From contig NZ_KB235930.1 in assembly GCF_000332295.1 (NCBI RefSeq), positions 3,561,895 through 3,625,894 on the forward strand: a stretch of 64,000 nt of DNA, given 5' to 3'. Both the position numbers and the translations under genes were made by a program. Shown here in pieces: positions 45,228 to 54,053 of the stretch (positions are counted from its first letter, which is position 1; each line of letters begins with the position of its first letter). The notes beneath the pieces were generated by a model, which saw only the letters and a program-made list of their open reading frames with translations, was not told the origin of the DNA and searched no databases. The stretch comes from Fortiea contorta PCC 7126. Lineage in GTDB: Bacteria; Cyanobacteriota; Cyanobacteriia; Cyanobacteriales; Nostocaceae.

Positions 45228-46325
45228 ATGATTAACAAATCAAAGCGCTTGACTTGGCTGGGAGCGATCGCACTAGGAGTGATAATTTTATTAAGTTTAA
45301 TTACTGCTCCTAATAGTAGTAAAATTAACAGTGGTTCCACTTATAGTCGGGCTGCTGATGGCTATGGTGCTTGGTATGCTTTTATGCAACAACAGGGAAC
45401 CTCAATACAGCGCTGGCAAAAGCCTAGTAATGATCTCAAGGCGGAAACAAACCCAGTGACGCTGTTAAGAATATACAGCGACTTGATGCCATCAAGATTA
45501 GATTTAGATGAAGAAAAATGGATAAAACAAGGTAACACTTTGGTAATTTTAGGTGTGCGTGAAGCGGTTACATCTGCAGAGTTTACCACTGCGCCTAAAT
45601 CGCTCTTTGGTGAGATTCAGATTGCTACACGACGACGGCGAGAGAAAATTCAGCCGGCACAAGTTTCTTTAGGCGATCGCTTCGGTGCTATTGTCTGGGA
45701 GGAAGCACATAACAAAGGTAGGGTGATTTTTTCTACTACTCCCCATTTAGCTGCTAATGCCTATCAAGATTATTTAAGTAATTTCCAGTATTTAGCTAAT
45801 TTAGTTAGACAAAAAACTAACAAAGTTTTTGTGGATGAATATATTCATGGCTATAAAGATACTGAAGTCCAAATCGCAGAAGGTAAAGGCAGTTTATGGA
45901 ATTATTTTTTACAAAGTCCTTTATTGACAGCTTGTTTACAAGTAGGCGTATTGTTATTAGTACTAATTTGGGCGCAGAATCGCCGCTTCGGTAAACCAGT
46001 ACCTTTAGATACACCAACCTTAGATAATAGTGAAGCGTATATTCAAGCTTTAGCAGGCGTATTGCAAAAAGCCGAAGCCACAGATTTTGTTGTCGAAATG
46101 GTGGGAAAAGAAGAACAATTACAGCTACAAAAAGCTTTGGGATTAGGACAAATACTTCTAGAACCCCAAGCTTTAATTAATTTTTGTCGAGAAAAAATAG
46201 GCACAAATACAGCAGATTTAGCAGCAGTATTAAAAGTCCAAAACCAAAACAAAACTATCAGCGAACAGAACCTGTTAAGCTGGTTGGGTAAATGGCGTAC
46301 CTTGCGCGGAATTCAAAATTTCTAA
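45228..46325 (+). CDS. DUF4350 domain protein
   Basis: 365 residues. An N-terminal membrane anchor (LTWLGAIALGVIILLSLITA) is followed by an extracytoplasmic or cytosolic GATase-like DUF4350 domain containing SRAADGYGAWYAFMQQQG. A second membrane span (LLTACLQVGVLLLVLIWAQN) precedes the C-terminal helical tail. It begins 15 bp after the DUF4129 gene and is followed by the MoxR gene after 63 bp, one operon. Function not established. Confidence 0.82.
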   Translation: MINKSKRLTWLGAIALGVIILLSLITAPNSSKINSGSTYSRAADGYGAWYAFMQQQGTSIQRWQKPSNDLKAETNPVTLLRIYSDLMPSRLDLDEEKWIKQGNTLVILGVREAVTSAEFTTAPKSLFGEIQIATRRRREKIQPAQVSLGDRFGAIVWEEAHNKGRVIFSTTPHLAANAYQDYLSNFQYLANLVRQKTNKVFVDEYIHGYKDTEVQIAEGKGSLWNYFLQSPLLTACLQVGVLLLVLIWAQNRRFGKPVPLDTPTLDNSEAYIQALAGVLQKAEATDFVVEMVGKEEQLQLQKALGLGQILLEPQALINFCREKIGTNTADLAAVLKVQNQNKTISEQNLLSWLGKWRTLRGIQNF

Positions 46326-46388
46326 CTTGAAACAGGGAAAATAAGACAAGAATCATCGATAATAAATTATCCTATTTTAATAAATAAT

Positions 46389-47339
46389 ATGAACGAAATC
46401 CATCCTATTTTCATTCGCCTTAGTCAAGGACTTAACCAAGTAATTGTTGGACAATCAAAACTGATAGAGCAGATGTTAGTAGCGCTGCTAGCGGGTGGAC
46501 ATATAATTTTAGAAGGAGTACCGGGGACTGGTAAAACACTTTTAGTCAAAGTTTTAGCGCAATTAATTCAAGCAGAATTCCGTCGGATTCAATTAACACC
46601 AGATGTTTTACCATCAGATATCACTGGTACGAATATTTTTGATTTAAATAGTCGTAATTTCACCTTGAGAAAAGGGCCTGTATTTACTGAAGTATTACTG
46701 GCTGATGAAATTAACCGCACTCCTCCCAAAACACAAGCGGCGTTGTTGGAAGCGATGGAAGAAAAACAGGTAACACTGGATGGTGAAAGTTTACCTTTGC
46801 CAGAGTTATTTTGGGCGATCGCTACTCAAAATCCCCTAGAATTTGAGGGTACATATCCTCTCCCAGAAGCTCAGTTAGATAGATTTTTATTCAAACTCGT
46901 AGTCGATTACCCCGATCAAGTTGCTGAAAAGCAAATGTTACTTAATCGCCAAGCAGGATTCGCGGCGCGACGCTTGGATATCAATCGACTCAAACCAATA
47001 GCCACGGTAGCCGAGATTTTGCAAGCACGACAAGCAGTTCTAGAAGTGAAAGTATCAGAGCCTATAATTGATTATCTTTTGGCATTGGTCAGAACATCCC
47101 GCCAATATCCTGATTTAGCTTTGGGCGCGTCACCCCGCGCTGCTGGTGCTTGGTTGCAGACATCGCAAGCTGTAGCGTGGTTGGCTGGGAGAAATTTTGT
47201 TACCCCAGATGACGTCAAAACTGTAGCATCACCTCTGCTGCGTCATCGCTTAATTTTGAAGCCAGAAGCAATGCTTGATGGTTTACAAATTGATGCAGTA
47301 ATTGCGTCGGTAGTTAATCAAGTTCCAGTACCAAGATGA
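46389..47339 (+). CDS. MoxR family AAA+ ATPase
   Basis: 316 residues. Walker A GVPGTGKTLLVKVL, Walker B VLLADEINRTPPKTQAALLE, sensor-type AIATQNPLEFEGTYPLPEAQ and the arginine-finger region LDRFLFK identify a MoxR ATPase. These act as chaperone-like ATPases that activate partner proteins with DUF58/vWA domains. Here it lies directly upstream of a DUF58 gene, separated only by a small inserted unit (47340-47904). Length and motifs are complete. Confidence 0.93.
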   Translation: MNEIHPIFIRLSQGLNQVIVGQSKLIEQMLVALLAGGHIILEGVPGTGKTLLVKVLAQLIQAEFRRIQLTPDVLPSDITGTNIFDLNSRNFTLRKGPVFTEVLLADEINRTPPKTQAALLEAMEEKQVTLDGESLPLPELFWAIATQNPLEFEGTYPLPEAQLDRFLFKLVVDYPDQVAEKQMLLNRQAGFAARRLDINRLKPIATVAEILQARQAVLEVKVSEPIIDYLLALVRTSRQYPDLALGASPRAAGAWLQTSQAVAWLAGRNFVTPDDVKTVASPLLRHRLILKPEAMLDGLQIDAVIASVVNQVPVPR

Positions 47340-47420
47340 AGGATGAAGTATGAAGTATGAAGTATGAAGGGTGAGGGGTGAAGGGTGAGGGGTGAAGGAT
47401 GAAGGATGAAGGATGAACTA
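47340..47420 (+). repeat. Heptamer repeat array, left of IVP gene
   Basis: About eleven imperfect seven-base units of the type GAAGGAT / GAAGTAT / GAAGGGT in direct order, beginning immediately after the MoxR stop codon. Heptameric repeats of this kind are characteristic of heterocystous cyanobacteria. Confidence 0.85.
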
Positions 47421-47487
47421 TAAAGACTATGTAGACGCGTTGGTAAGCATCAGCCTTCAAGGGAGATAGGATAAAAAAGGGTGGAGT

Positions 47488-47867
47488 ATGAGTGAAGAAA
47501 GGCGAAAACCGTTAAATATTCGAGAGGATCGCTAGAATATGCTTTGCGTGCAATTAAACTATTTCAGTTTTTGAAGGAGGGAGAAGACGAAGCTAGTCAC
47601 ATTATTGCTAAACAATATCTCAGGTCTGCTACTTCAATTGGAGCTAATCTTGAGGAAGGTCAATCTGGAGAAAGTCGTGCAGATTTTATTCATAAATATA
47701 GTGTCGCTCAAAAAGAAGCTAGAGAAAGTTTGTATTGGCTCCGCCTTTTAAATAAATCACAAATTGTTCCCAGTCAGCGGATAACATTCCTCATCAACGA
47801 AACTGAAGAAATTATCGCCGTGATTACAACCATTATTATTCGTACCAAACAAAATAAACGTTCATAA
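47488..47867 (+). pseudogene. Four-helix-bundle protein (23S rRNA IVP family) with a one-base frameshift
   Basis: ATG 47488 opens with MSEERRKPLNIRE, a typical family start, but the frame stops at a TAG after three more codons (GAG GAT CGC TAG). In the next frame the family sequence continues: SLEYALRAIKLFQFLKEGED, then TSIGANLEEGQSGESRADFI to the stop at 47867. Adding a C (GAGCGATCGC) restores the frame and a full HIP1 site, giving about 126 residues. A shortened product of 107 residues from TTG 47544 is possible. The family forms small helical bundles of unknown function. The gene separates moxR from its DUF58 partner and is framed by heptamer repeats. Confidence 0.7.
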
Positions 47868-47903
47868 TTTCATACTTCATACTTCATACCTCATACTTCA
47901 AAA
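47867..47903 (+). repeat. Heptamer repeat array, right of IVP gene
   Basis: Units TTCATAC in direct order (four to five copies), the reverse complement of the GTATGAA units on the left side, directly in front of the DUF58 start codon. Confidence 0.8.
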
Positions 47904-47904
47904 A

Positions 47905-49230
47905 ATGGTTCCTGCTCAAAGAGTTTATTTATTATTAATTTTGGGAATAGCGATCGCTCCCATATTAGCGATATTTTTCGGTATTCCTTTTACCATCGCC
48001 CTCACTGTGTTATTTGATATCGCCATCTTGGGGTTGATGGTGGTGGATGGTGTGCGATCGCGGCGCTATCGGGTGCAAATTACCCGCGAATTACCACCGC
48101 GACTTTCTATTTGGCGAGATAATCCTGTGGTGCTAAAGGTTACATCAGAAAAAGTAGCCGCTACAATTCAAATCCGCGACTACTATCCTACAGGTTTTGA
48201 TGCTTCTGTGGTGACACTAAATGCTAATGTTGCCATGAATACTACTCAAGAATTAACATATACCGTCAAACCGACGCAGCGGGGAGAATTTCCTTGGGGG
48301 AATATTCAGGTACGACAACTAGGAAAATGGCGATTAGCTTGGGATGATTGGCAGATATCCCAAAGTCTGCCAGTCAAGGTGTATCCTGATTTAGTAGGAT
48401 TGCGATCGCTCTCCATTCGCCTGACACTGCAATCATCCGGCTCTATCCGCCAATTTCGCCAAATAGGTATCGGTACTGAGTTTGCCGAATTACGCAACTA
48501 TCGGGCTGGTGACGACTTGCGCCTGATTGATTGGAAAGCCACAGCACGACGGGTGGGAGCTTCTGGAAATACATCACCGCTGGTCAGAGTTCTGGAACCA
48601 GAACAAGAGCAAACTTTACTAATTTTATTAGATCGCGGACGGTTGATGACGCAAAAAGTTCAGGGTTTGCAGCGTTTTGACTGGGGATTAAATGCCACCT
48701 TATCCCTAGCTTTGGCAGGATTGCATCGGGGCGATCGCGTCGGTGTGGGTATATTTGACCGCCAAATGCATACGTGGATTCCCCCAGAACGTGGTCAACA
48801 TCACCTGAGTCAGTTAATTGACCGCTTAACTCCCATTCAGCCAGTGTTACTAGAATCTGATTATGTAGGTGCAGTTACAAATATTGTACAACGACAAACC
48901 CGTCGGGCGCTAGTAGTCCTGATTACCGACCTCGTGGATGTCACCGCGTCCACCGAACTTCTCGCCGCTCTCTCTCGACTAGTACCCCGTTATCTACCAT
49001 TTTGCGTCACTCTGCGAGATCCGCAAGTTGATACCCTAGCCCACACTTTCACCGCAGATATTACCAAAGCTTACACCCGTGCAGTAGCTTTAGATTTATT
49101 AGCACAGCGACAAATCGCCTTTGCTCAATTAAAACAAAAAGGTTCGCTGGTACTTGACGCACCCGCGAATCAAATTACAGATCAGTTAGTTGAACGATAT
49201 TTGCAACTTAAAGCTCGGAATCAACTTTAG
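47905..49230 (+). CDS. DUF58 domain protein
   Basis: 441 residues. Two N-terminal membrane helices (VYLLLILGIAIAPILAIFFG, IALTVLFDIAILGLMVVDGV), a beta-rich segment, the DUF58 hallmark GDDLRLIDWKATARR near residue 209, and a vWA-like C-terminal part (LLILLDRGRLMT ... ALVVLITDLVDVTAS). DUF58 proteins work with MoxR ATPases at the membrane. The start may be ATG 47905. Its last 23 bases overlap the 3' end of the convergent PEP-CTERM gene. Confidence 0.9.
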   Translation: MVPAQRVYLLLILGIAIAPILAIFFGIPFTIALTVLFDIAILGLMVVDGVRSRRYRVQITRELPPRLSIWRDNPVVLKVTSEKVAATIQIRDYYPTGFDASVVTLNANVAMNTTQELTYTVKPTQRGEFPWGNIQVRQLGKWRLAWDDWQISQSLPVKVYPDLVGLRSLSIRLTLQSSGSIRQFRQIGIGTEFAELRNYRAGDDLRLIDWKATARRVGASGNTSPLVRVLEPEQEQTLLILLDRGRLMTQKVQGLQRFDWGLNATLSLALAGLHRGDRVGVGIFDRQMHTWIPPERGQHHLSQLIDRLTPIQPVLLESDYVGAVTNIVQRQTRRALVVLITDLVDVTASTELLAALSRLVPRYLPFCVTLRDPQVDTLAHTFTADITKAYTRAVALDLLAQRQIAFAQLKQKGSLVLDAPANQITDQLVERYLQLKARNQL

Positions 49231-50071
49231 TAACTTGATTAATTCGGCGCCGACGAGTTGATAAAAAGCCTAGCCCCGCAATACCAAAAAGCGCTATAGT
49301 TGCAGTAGGTTCGGGAACAGAGGTAACGTGACGAGCGTTATCATCACCGAAATGGATAGCGAAAACTGTATCGTTATAGTCTTTGTTTCCACCTCCCCAT
49401 AAATCCTCAAAACCGATGATTATATAGTCTTTATAGTAATAAGAGATCGCATGTTGCACGCCATCTGGATTTAAAGCTTGATTCAGGCTCCAAATCCCTT
49501 TTACAGTCTGTCCATTAGCATCTGTACCCGTGATACCACCATTAATGTCATCTGCGTGCAACAAAAAGTCCAATTTTGTCCCCGCACTGAATGAACCTAA
49601 ACTCACCCAATCACCCACATTCAAAGGCTTGTTAGGTGCGACTGTATTTTCTAAAGCACCATCAGGAGCAGAACAATATTGGCTGAAGTTTGTAAAACTC
49701 GCATCGCCAACGTTACAAGAAGTGTCACCAAAAATTTTCCCTGTCGTTACCGTAGAACCTTTAGTCGCTTGAAAATCTAAACGGTTGCGGTAGGAAGCTG
49801 TTTCACCCAGAAAGAATACTTTCACATCATGATCAAATTTAAATTCCAGCTTAGATAAATCTACCCTTCTCGCGTTAATAGTTTCTGGAGATAAATATTG
49901 ACCTTCTTGACCAACAAAAGCTCTCAAGTCTTGGAGAATATTTTTAAATCTATCGGGAGCCTGTTCTCGGCTTTTGATTTCATAAGCGCTAGCAGGAGCA
50001 ATTGCAGATAAAGCACTAGTTCCTACAGCAAAAGTAGCTAATAACGCAGTCACAAATTTGTTTTTCAGCAT
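49208..50071 (-). CDS. PEP-CTERM exported protein with DUF4114-like domain
   Basis: 287 residues. N-terminal signal peptide FVTALLATFAVGTSALSAIAPASAYE. The middle is beta-rich. Near residues 210-245 the segment IIIGFEDLWGGGNKDYNDTVF is the calcium-binding-like DUF4114 motif. The C-terminus has VPEPTATIALFGIAGLGFLSTRRRR, a PEP-CTERM sorting signal read by exosortase systems, which target proteins to the outer surface or the extracellular matrix. No exosortase gene in the window. It overlaps the DUF58 gene tail-to-tail. Confidence 0.87.
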   Translation of the reverse strand: MLKNKFVTALLATFAVGTSALSAIAPASAYEIKSREQAPDRFKNILQDLRAFVGQEGQYLSPETINARRVDLSKLEFKFDHDVKVFFLGETASYRNRLDFQATKGSTVTTGKIFGDTSCNVGDASFTNFSQYCSAPDGALENTVAPNKPLNVGDWVSLGSFSAGTKLDFLLHADDINGGITGTDANGQTVKGIWSLNQALNPDGVQHAISYYYKDYIIIGFEDLWGGGNKDYNDTVFAIHFGDDNARHVTSVPEPTATIALFGIAGLGFLSTRRRRINQVTKVDSEL

Positions 50072-50313
50072 GATGTATTCAATATCGGCGATTTCTTAAG
50101 TAATTATATTGATATTCTCAGTTCAACCCATTTGTCTATGCTTTTAGCTGAGATTTACAATTATTTTGCAATACAGAGCCTTATTTTTTGTTTGTGTAAT
50201 CATCTCAGTATTGCTACTGAATTAGCAGTGTGCTTATGCTGATACTGTGAACAACTATCTAAAGAATTTATTTTTGTCAATAGTAATAAGCAATTTCCAA
50301 TGATATGAATGGT

Positions 50314-50343
50314 TGTAGAGACGCGAAATTTCGGGTCTCTACA
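50314..50343. terminator. Near-perfect palindrome of the TGTAGAGAC family
   Basis: TGTAGAGAC-g-CGAAATTTCG-g-GTCTCTACA. Downstream of the SpoIIM-like gene (minus strand), 26 bp after its stop, so it may terminate it. Confidence 0.65.
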
Positions 50344-50368
50344 GGGTTTGAAAACACGCCCTAGTCTC

Positions 50369-51322
50369 TCAACTCCGCTTCTGACTGCAATACATTACTA
50401 AAAGCATAAACAAACCCGTCCCAACTAAATACTTAAAAGGACTTGGCACACTAGGATTAGGAGAGAAAAAGCCTTCAATAATCCCCGCAATCACTAACAT
50501 CGGCACAATCCCAAATACTAATTGCACTGCTTGAGAACCGTAAAATTTTAAAGCGTCAATACGGCGATATTTACCAGGAAATAAAATAGCTTTTGCTAAT
50601 AAAAATCCCGCACCACCAGCGAAAAATATAGCGGGTAACTCTATAGAACCATGAGGAAAAACGAAAGCCCAAAAAGGATAAGCCAGATGATTTTGACCTA
50701 CTAAAGTTCCCACTGCACCAATCAATAAACCATTAAAAATCATTAAATAAGTTGTATATACTCCGGCTGTGATTCCACCAGCTACAGCAGCAAAAGAAAC
50801 AGAGAGATTATTAATCATAATCCCGCTGGATGCTAGAGGTTCAATGCCAACAATTGACCCCATCCATAATTTGTGCTCATCTCGGACTTTAGTAATCAAA
50901 TGTTCAGGTACTATCAGTGACATAAAAGTTGGATCTTGCCAAGCGTACCACCAAGCAACCGTCGCTCCCAATAAAAACAAAGCCGTAGCAGCCATAATAT
51001 AGGCAAATGTTTGCTGCACTACGGCTGGTAATCCCCAACGATAAAATTCCACTAGGGCTAGCCATTCTTGGCGCCGTGAACCTTGGTAAATCTGCGTGTA
51101 AGCACGGCTGATCAAGGACTGTAAGCTGTGTATCAAAGTGTTACTCACTTCTTGCGTACGGGCCCGTGCTAAATCAGCAGCTAATGAACGATATAAACTG
51201 GCTAATTCCCGAATTTCTGCAGATTTGAGTGATTTTAGCCCTTTTTTTTCTATTTGTTTTAATAGCGCATCTAAGCGCTGCCAATTTTGTTCTCTACGAG
51301 CAATCCAACGTTGAATATTCAT
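50369..51322 (-). CDS. SpoIIM-like (stage II sporulation protein M) membrane protein
   Basis: 317 residues. A helical, basic N-terminus (RREQNWQRLDALLKQIEKKG) and at least five membrane helices carry the DUF95/SpoIIM signature NNLSVSFAAVAGGITAGVYT and FPHGSIELPAIFFAGGAGFL. In non-sporulating bacteria these genes travel with RDD, MoxR and DUF58 genes and may form a membrane export or assembly system. It is divergent from the next membrane-protein gene with 80 bp between. Confidence 0.88.
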   Translation of the reverse strand: MNIQRWIARREQNWQRLDALLKQIEKKGLKSLKSAEIRELASLYRSLAADLARARTQEVSNTLIHSLQSLISRAYTQIYQGSRRQEWLALVEFYRWGLPAVVQQTFAYIMAATALFLLGATVAWWYAWQDPTFMSLIVPEHLITKVRDEHKLWMGSIVGIEPLASSGIMINNLSVSFAAVAGGITAGVYTTYLMIFNGLLIGAVGTLVGQNHLAYPFWAFVFPHGSIELPAIFFAGGAGFLLAKAILFPGKYRRIDALKFYGSQAVQLVFGIVPMLVIAGIIEGFFSPNPSVPSPFKYLVGTGLFMLLVMYCSQKRS

Positions 51323-51402
51323 AACTTTTGGGAATATTAGGTATAAGGTACTTTAAGATAGCTTCAAATTCAACTCCGTACTTTTAAGGAAAGTTTGGCA
51401 TC

Positions 51403-52257
51403 ATGGCTGGCAATTTTGGTGGTTCCAGTTCGATACAACCGTTGAGTGTGGGAAATGTCGTCAGCGCAGGACTGCGATTGTATCGCTCTCATTTTAAGGA
51501 TTATTTTTTACTGGCGCTTAAAGCCTGCTTGTGGTTCTTAGTCCCAATTTACGGGTGGGCAAAGTGTTTTGCTCTCATAGCCTTGATTTCTCGCTTGGCT
51601 TTTGGTGAATTAGTCAATCAACCGGAAAGTATTTCTTCGGGTGCGCGTTTCGTCAATTCCCGGTTGTGGAAGTTTTTAGGGGCGATGATATTAGTGGGGC
51701 TGATTGCTATCGGGGTTTATTTGGCTGTGGTGATTGTGTTTGCTTTGTTCATTGGGATCTTTGTCGGATTCTTTGGTGCTAGATTTCAGCAAACTAGTGT
51801 TGCGCTCAATCTTTTAATTGGTTTAATTACTATTATTTTGGGTGTAGTAGCGATTGTGGGGATTATCTGGTTTCTGACTAGGTTTTATTTGGTGGATTTA
51901 CCTTTGGCGATTGAAGAAAATGTTGATGCGGCTTCTAGTATTAGTCGTAGCTGGGAGTTAACTCAGGGTCATGTCTGGCGGATTTTTTTGATTGGATTTG
52001 TAGCTTTTTTAATTACACTTCCGCTGCAAATTGTTCTGCAAATTATGACTACGATTCTTCAATTAGCGCTCGCGCCTTTAATACAAGATGGTTCGCCAAT
52101 TTTTCAGTTACTTTATTACGTGTTAATTTTGCCAATCAGTTTTAGTGCAACAGTGATTCTTTTACCATTCTGGAAAACCATCCAAGCTGTAATTTACTAC
52201 GACTTGCGGAGTCGTCGTGAAGGGTTGGGTTTGACGTTACGCAATCATGAAATTTAA
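51403..52257 (+). CDS. Polytopic membrane protein of the MoxR cluster
   Basis: 284 residues with about six membrane helices and the start SSSIQPLSVGNVVSAGLRLY, which resembles the DUF975 or glycerophosphodiester-phosphodiesterase membrane-domain proteins that accompany RDD/SpoIIM genes. LPLAIEENVDAASSISRSWE before the last spans is a typical feature of these. Function unknown. The RDD gene follows 20 bp downstream. Confidence 0.72.
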   Translation: MAGNFGGSSSIQPLSVGNVVSAGLRLYRSHFKDYFLLALKACLWFLVPIYGWAKCFALIALISRLAFGELVNQPESISSGARFVNSRLWKFLGAMILVGLIAIGVYLAVVIVFALFIGIFVGFFGARFQQTSVALNLLIGLITIILGVVAIVGIIWFLTRFYLVDLPLAIEENVDAASSISRSWELTQGHVWRIFLIGFVAFLITLPLQIVLQIMTTILQLALAPLIQDGSPIFQLLYYVLILPISFSATVILLPFWKTIQAVIYYDLRSRREGLGLTLRNHEI

Positions 52258-52277
52258 ATACCAGCGCGGCAATTAAT

Positions 52278-53057
52278 ATGCACTTATTTAATAGGGTAAA
52301 ATTTAGCACTCCAGAAAGTGTGGAATTAGAATTCACTCTCGCTGGAATTGGTAATCGTGCTTGGGCGCTAATTATCGATTATCATATTCTGGCGGCGATG
52401 GTGGTGATGTTTTTGATTGTCTGGACTACTGTATCAGTGCAGTTGGGGGATTTATGGGCGAGTATTTTTGGCGCCAAGGTGGGTTTGTGGTTGATGGCGA
52501 TCGCTTTCTTTATTCTCTTCGGAATTTACACAGGATATTTTGTATTTTTTGAAACTTTGTGGCATGGTCAAACCCCCGGTAAAAGATTCGCTAAGATTCG
52601 GGTGGTGCGCGATGATGGTAGACCAGTCGGTTTGCAACAAGCAACCTTGCGGAGTTTACTACGCATTTTCGATGAATTTTTATATATTGGAGCTTTTTTA
52701 ATTGCTTTGACTCGGTATGAAAAACGCTTGGGTGATTTCGCGGCTGGGACGATTGTCATTCAAGCACAAGCGCCGATTACATCGTCCACTTTGAAAATAT
52801 CACCACAAGCTAATTCTCTACATCAACAGTTATTAGAAATTTGCGATTTATCATTATTATTACCTGATGATTTTGCCGTAATTCGAGAATATTTACAACG
52901 CCGTAGCTTAATGTCGCCTAAAGCCAAAGCTTCCCTATCTCTCAAATTAACTCAGCAATTGCAAGGAATTCTGCATTTAGAAAAAATACCAGATGGTTTT
53001 GATTTAGATGTGTTTTTAGAAGCTGTTTATCTGGGTTATCAAGAAAGAGAATTTTAA
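52278..53057 (+). CDS. RDD family membrane protein
   Basis: 259 residues. The RDD signature is recognisable as GIGNRAWALIIDYHILAAMV, with the second motif at LWHGQTPGKRFAKIRVVRDD and the third in LGDFAAGTIVI. Three or four membrane spans are followed by a soluble helical tail. It is co-transcribed with the membrane-protein gene upstream and belongs with the SpoIIM gene. Confidence 0.88.
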   Translation: MHLFNRVKFSTPESVELEFTLAGIGNRAWALIIDYHILAAMVVMFLIVWTTVSVQLGDLWASIFGAKVGLWLMAIAFFILFGIYTGYFVFFETLWHGQTPGKRFAKIRVVRDDGRPVGLQQATLRSLLRIFDEFLYIGAFLIALTRYEKRLGDFAAGTIVIQAQAPITSSTLKISPQANSLHQQLLEICDLSLLLPDDFAVIREYLQRRSLMSPKAKASLSLKLTQQLQGILHLEKIPDGFDLDVFLEAVYLGYQEREF

Positions 53058-53093
53058 ATCATGAATTCCCAACTTTACTTTGCAGTATAAAAT

Positions 53094-53131
53094 ATGTAGA
53101 CGCGAAGCAGCAAGCCACTGTGCGTCTACAT
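53094..53131. repeat. Dispersed hairpin ATGTAGACGC
   Basis: Stem ATGTAGACGC / GCGTCTACAT around 18 bases, between the RDD gene and the convergent gene at 53187. Right after it are short CAGACTT repeats (53139-53178). Confidence 0.6.
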
Positions 53132-53186
53132 CCCTCAAGCTTCAAACGTCAGACTTCATCGTTCAGACTTCAGACTTCATCATTTT

Positions 53187-53978
53187 TTAATTGATAACTA
53201 AACTCGGCCAGTCTGGTTGACGATAATAATTAGTCATGTCATCAAATTTTCGCAATTCGACACGCTCTATTAAAAATTCTGGTGAATTTAACAACCATTG
53301 TTGATTCAATTGAGAGAGAGAATTGCTGAGGTTTGCACGGTCTAAATTTGAGGAAATTTCCCCAAAATAACCTAATGTAATATGAGCGGTGAAGTGATAG
53401 TGTTGCTCAATGCCCAAGGCGATTAATTTGGCATTTTGATAAATTGTGCGGCGAAATTGAATAATTTGTTCATAGCAACGTTCATCTTGCGGTACTAGAC
53501 AAACACCTACGGCTCTGGGCATAACTATTAATCCTAGTACCTGCCAATAAATTGGTGGACTCGGCTTTGTCAAGGATTCTTGATATTGTCGGCATATTTC
53601 TGTTAAGCAAGAACGTAACTGGGGTTCAAATTCGGGATTTTTTTCGCAAGCGTCGCGGTAAGCACTGTCCCAAATTAAGTCAGCTAAAGTCAAATGAAAG
53701 CTAGCAGGCGGTACGGGTACTATCAAATCATTGTTCGCAGGCAACTGTAACAGTTCTTGTTGATAAACTTGTAGCTTGGCATAGAAAGTAGAATTTTCTA
53801 AGGCTTCGGCTGCAGGTGGGGTAATGAGGGTATAACCGGGAAAAGGTGCTGCTTGTCTATACCCCGAACACGGCTGAAATTTTGCAGATTCCTGGATATG
53901 CTGAACTTGTGATTTATAAGCTTCTGGTAGAGTCATTCGCGCTACCCGATTTAAATAAGCTTGATAGTTGTCGTCCAA
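53187..53978 (-). CDS. DUF1868-type 2H phosphoesterase-like protein
   Basis: 263 residues. Two H-x-T motifs of the 2H phosphoesterase (LigT/2'-5' RNA ligase) fold are visible: FHLTLADL near residue 112 and FTAHITLGYF near residue 213. The N-terminal region FPGYTLITPPA with PPASFHLTLADLIWD is typical for DUF1868. A role in cyclic phosphate or RNA end chemistry is suggested by the fold only. Short, monocistronic and divergent from holA. Confidence 0.75.
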   Translation of the reverse strand: MDDNYQAYLNRVARMTLPEAYKSQVQHIQESAKFQPCSGYRQAAPFPGYTLITPPAAEALENSTFYAKLQVYQQELLQLPANNDLIVPVPPASFHLTLADLIWDSAYRDACEKNPEFEPQLRSCLTEICRQYQESLTKPSPPIYWQVLGLIVMPRAVGVCLVPQDERCYEQIIQFRRTIYQNAKLIALGIEQHYHFTAHITLGYFGEISSNLDRANLSNSLSQLNQQWLLNSPEFLIERVELRKFDDMTNYYRQPDWPSLVIN

Positions 53979-54053
53979 TTTCCTTGACCTCGTGCTCTTA
54001 TTTGATAGATTTTAGGCAAAGTTACCGAGATTTACAAATACGAGGGTTTGTCT

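Noticed and set aside
47340-47420. Heptamer repeats as a possible CRISPR array
   Set aside because: Units are only seven bases, contiguous without unique spacers, and no cas gene is present in the window.
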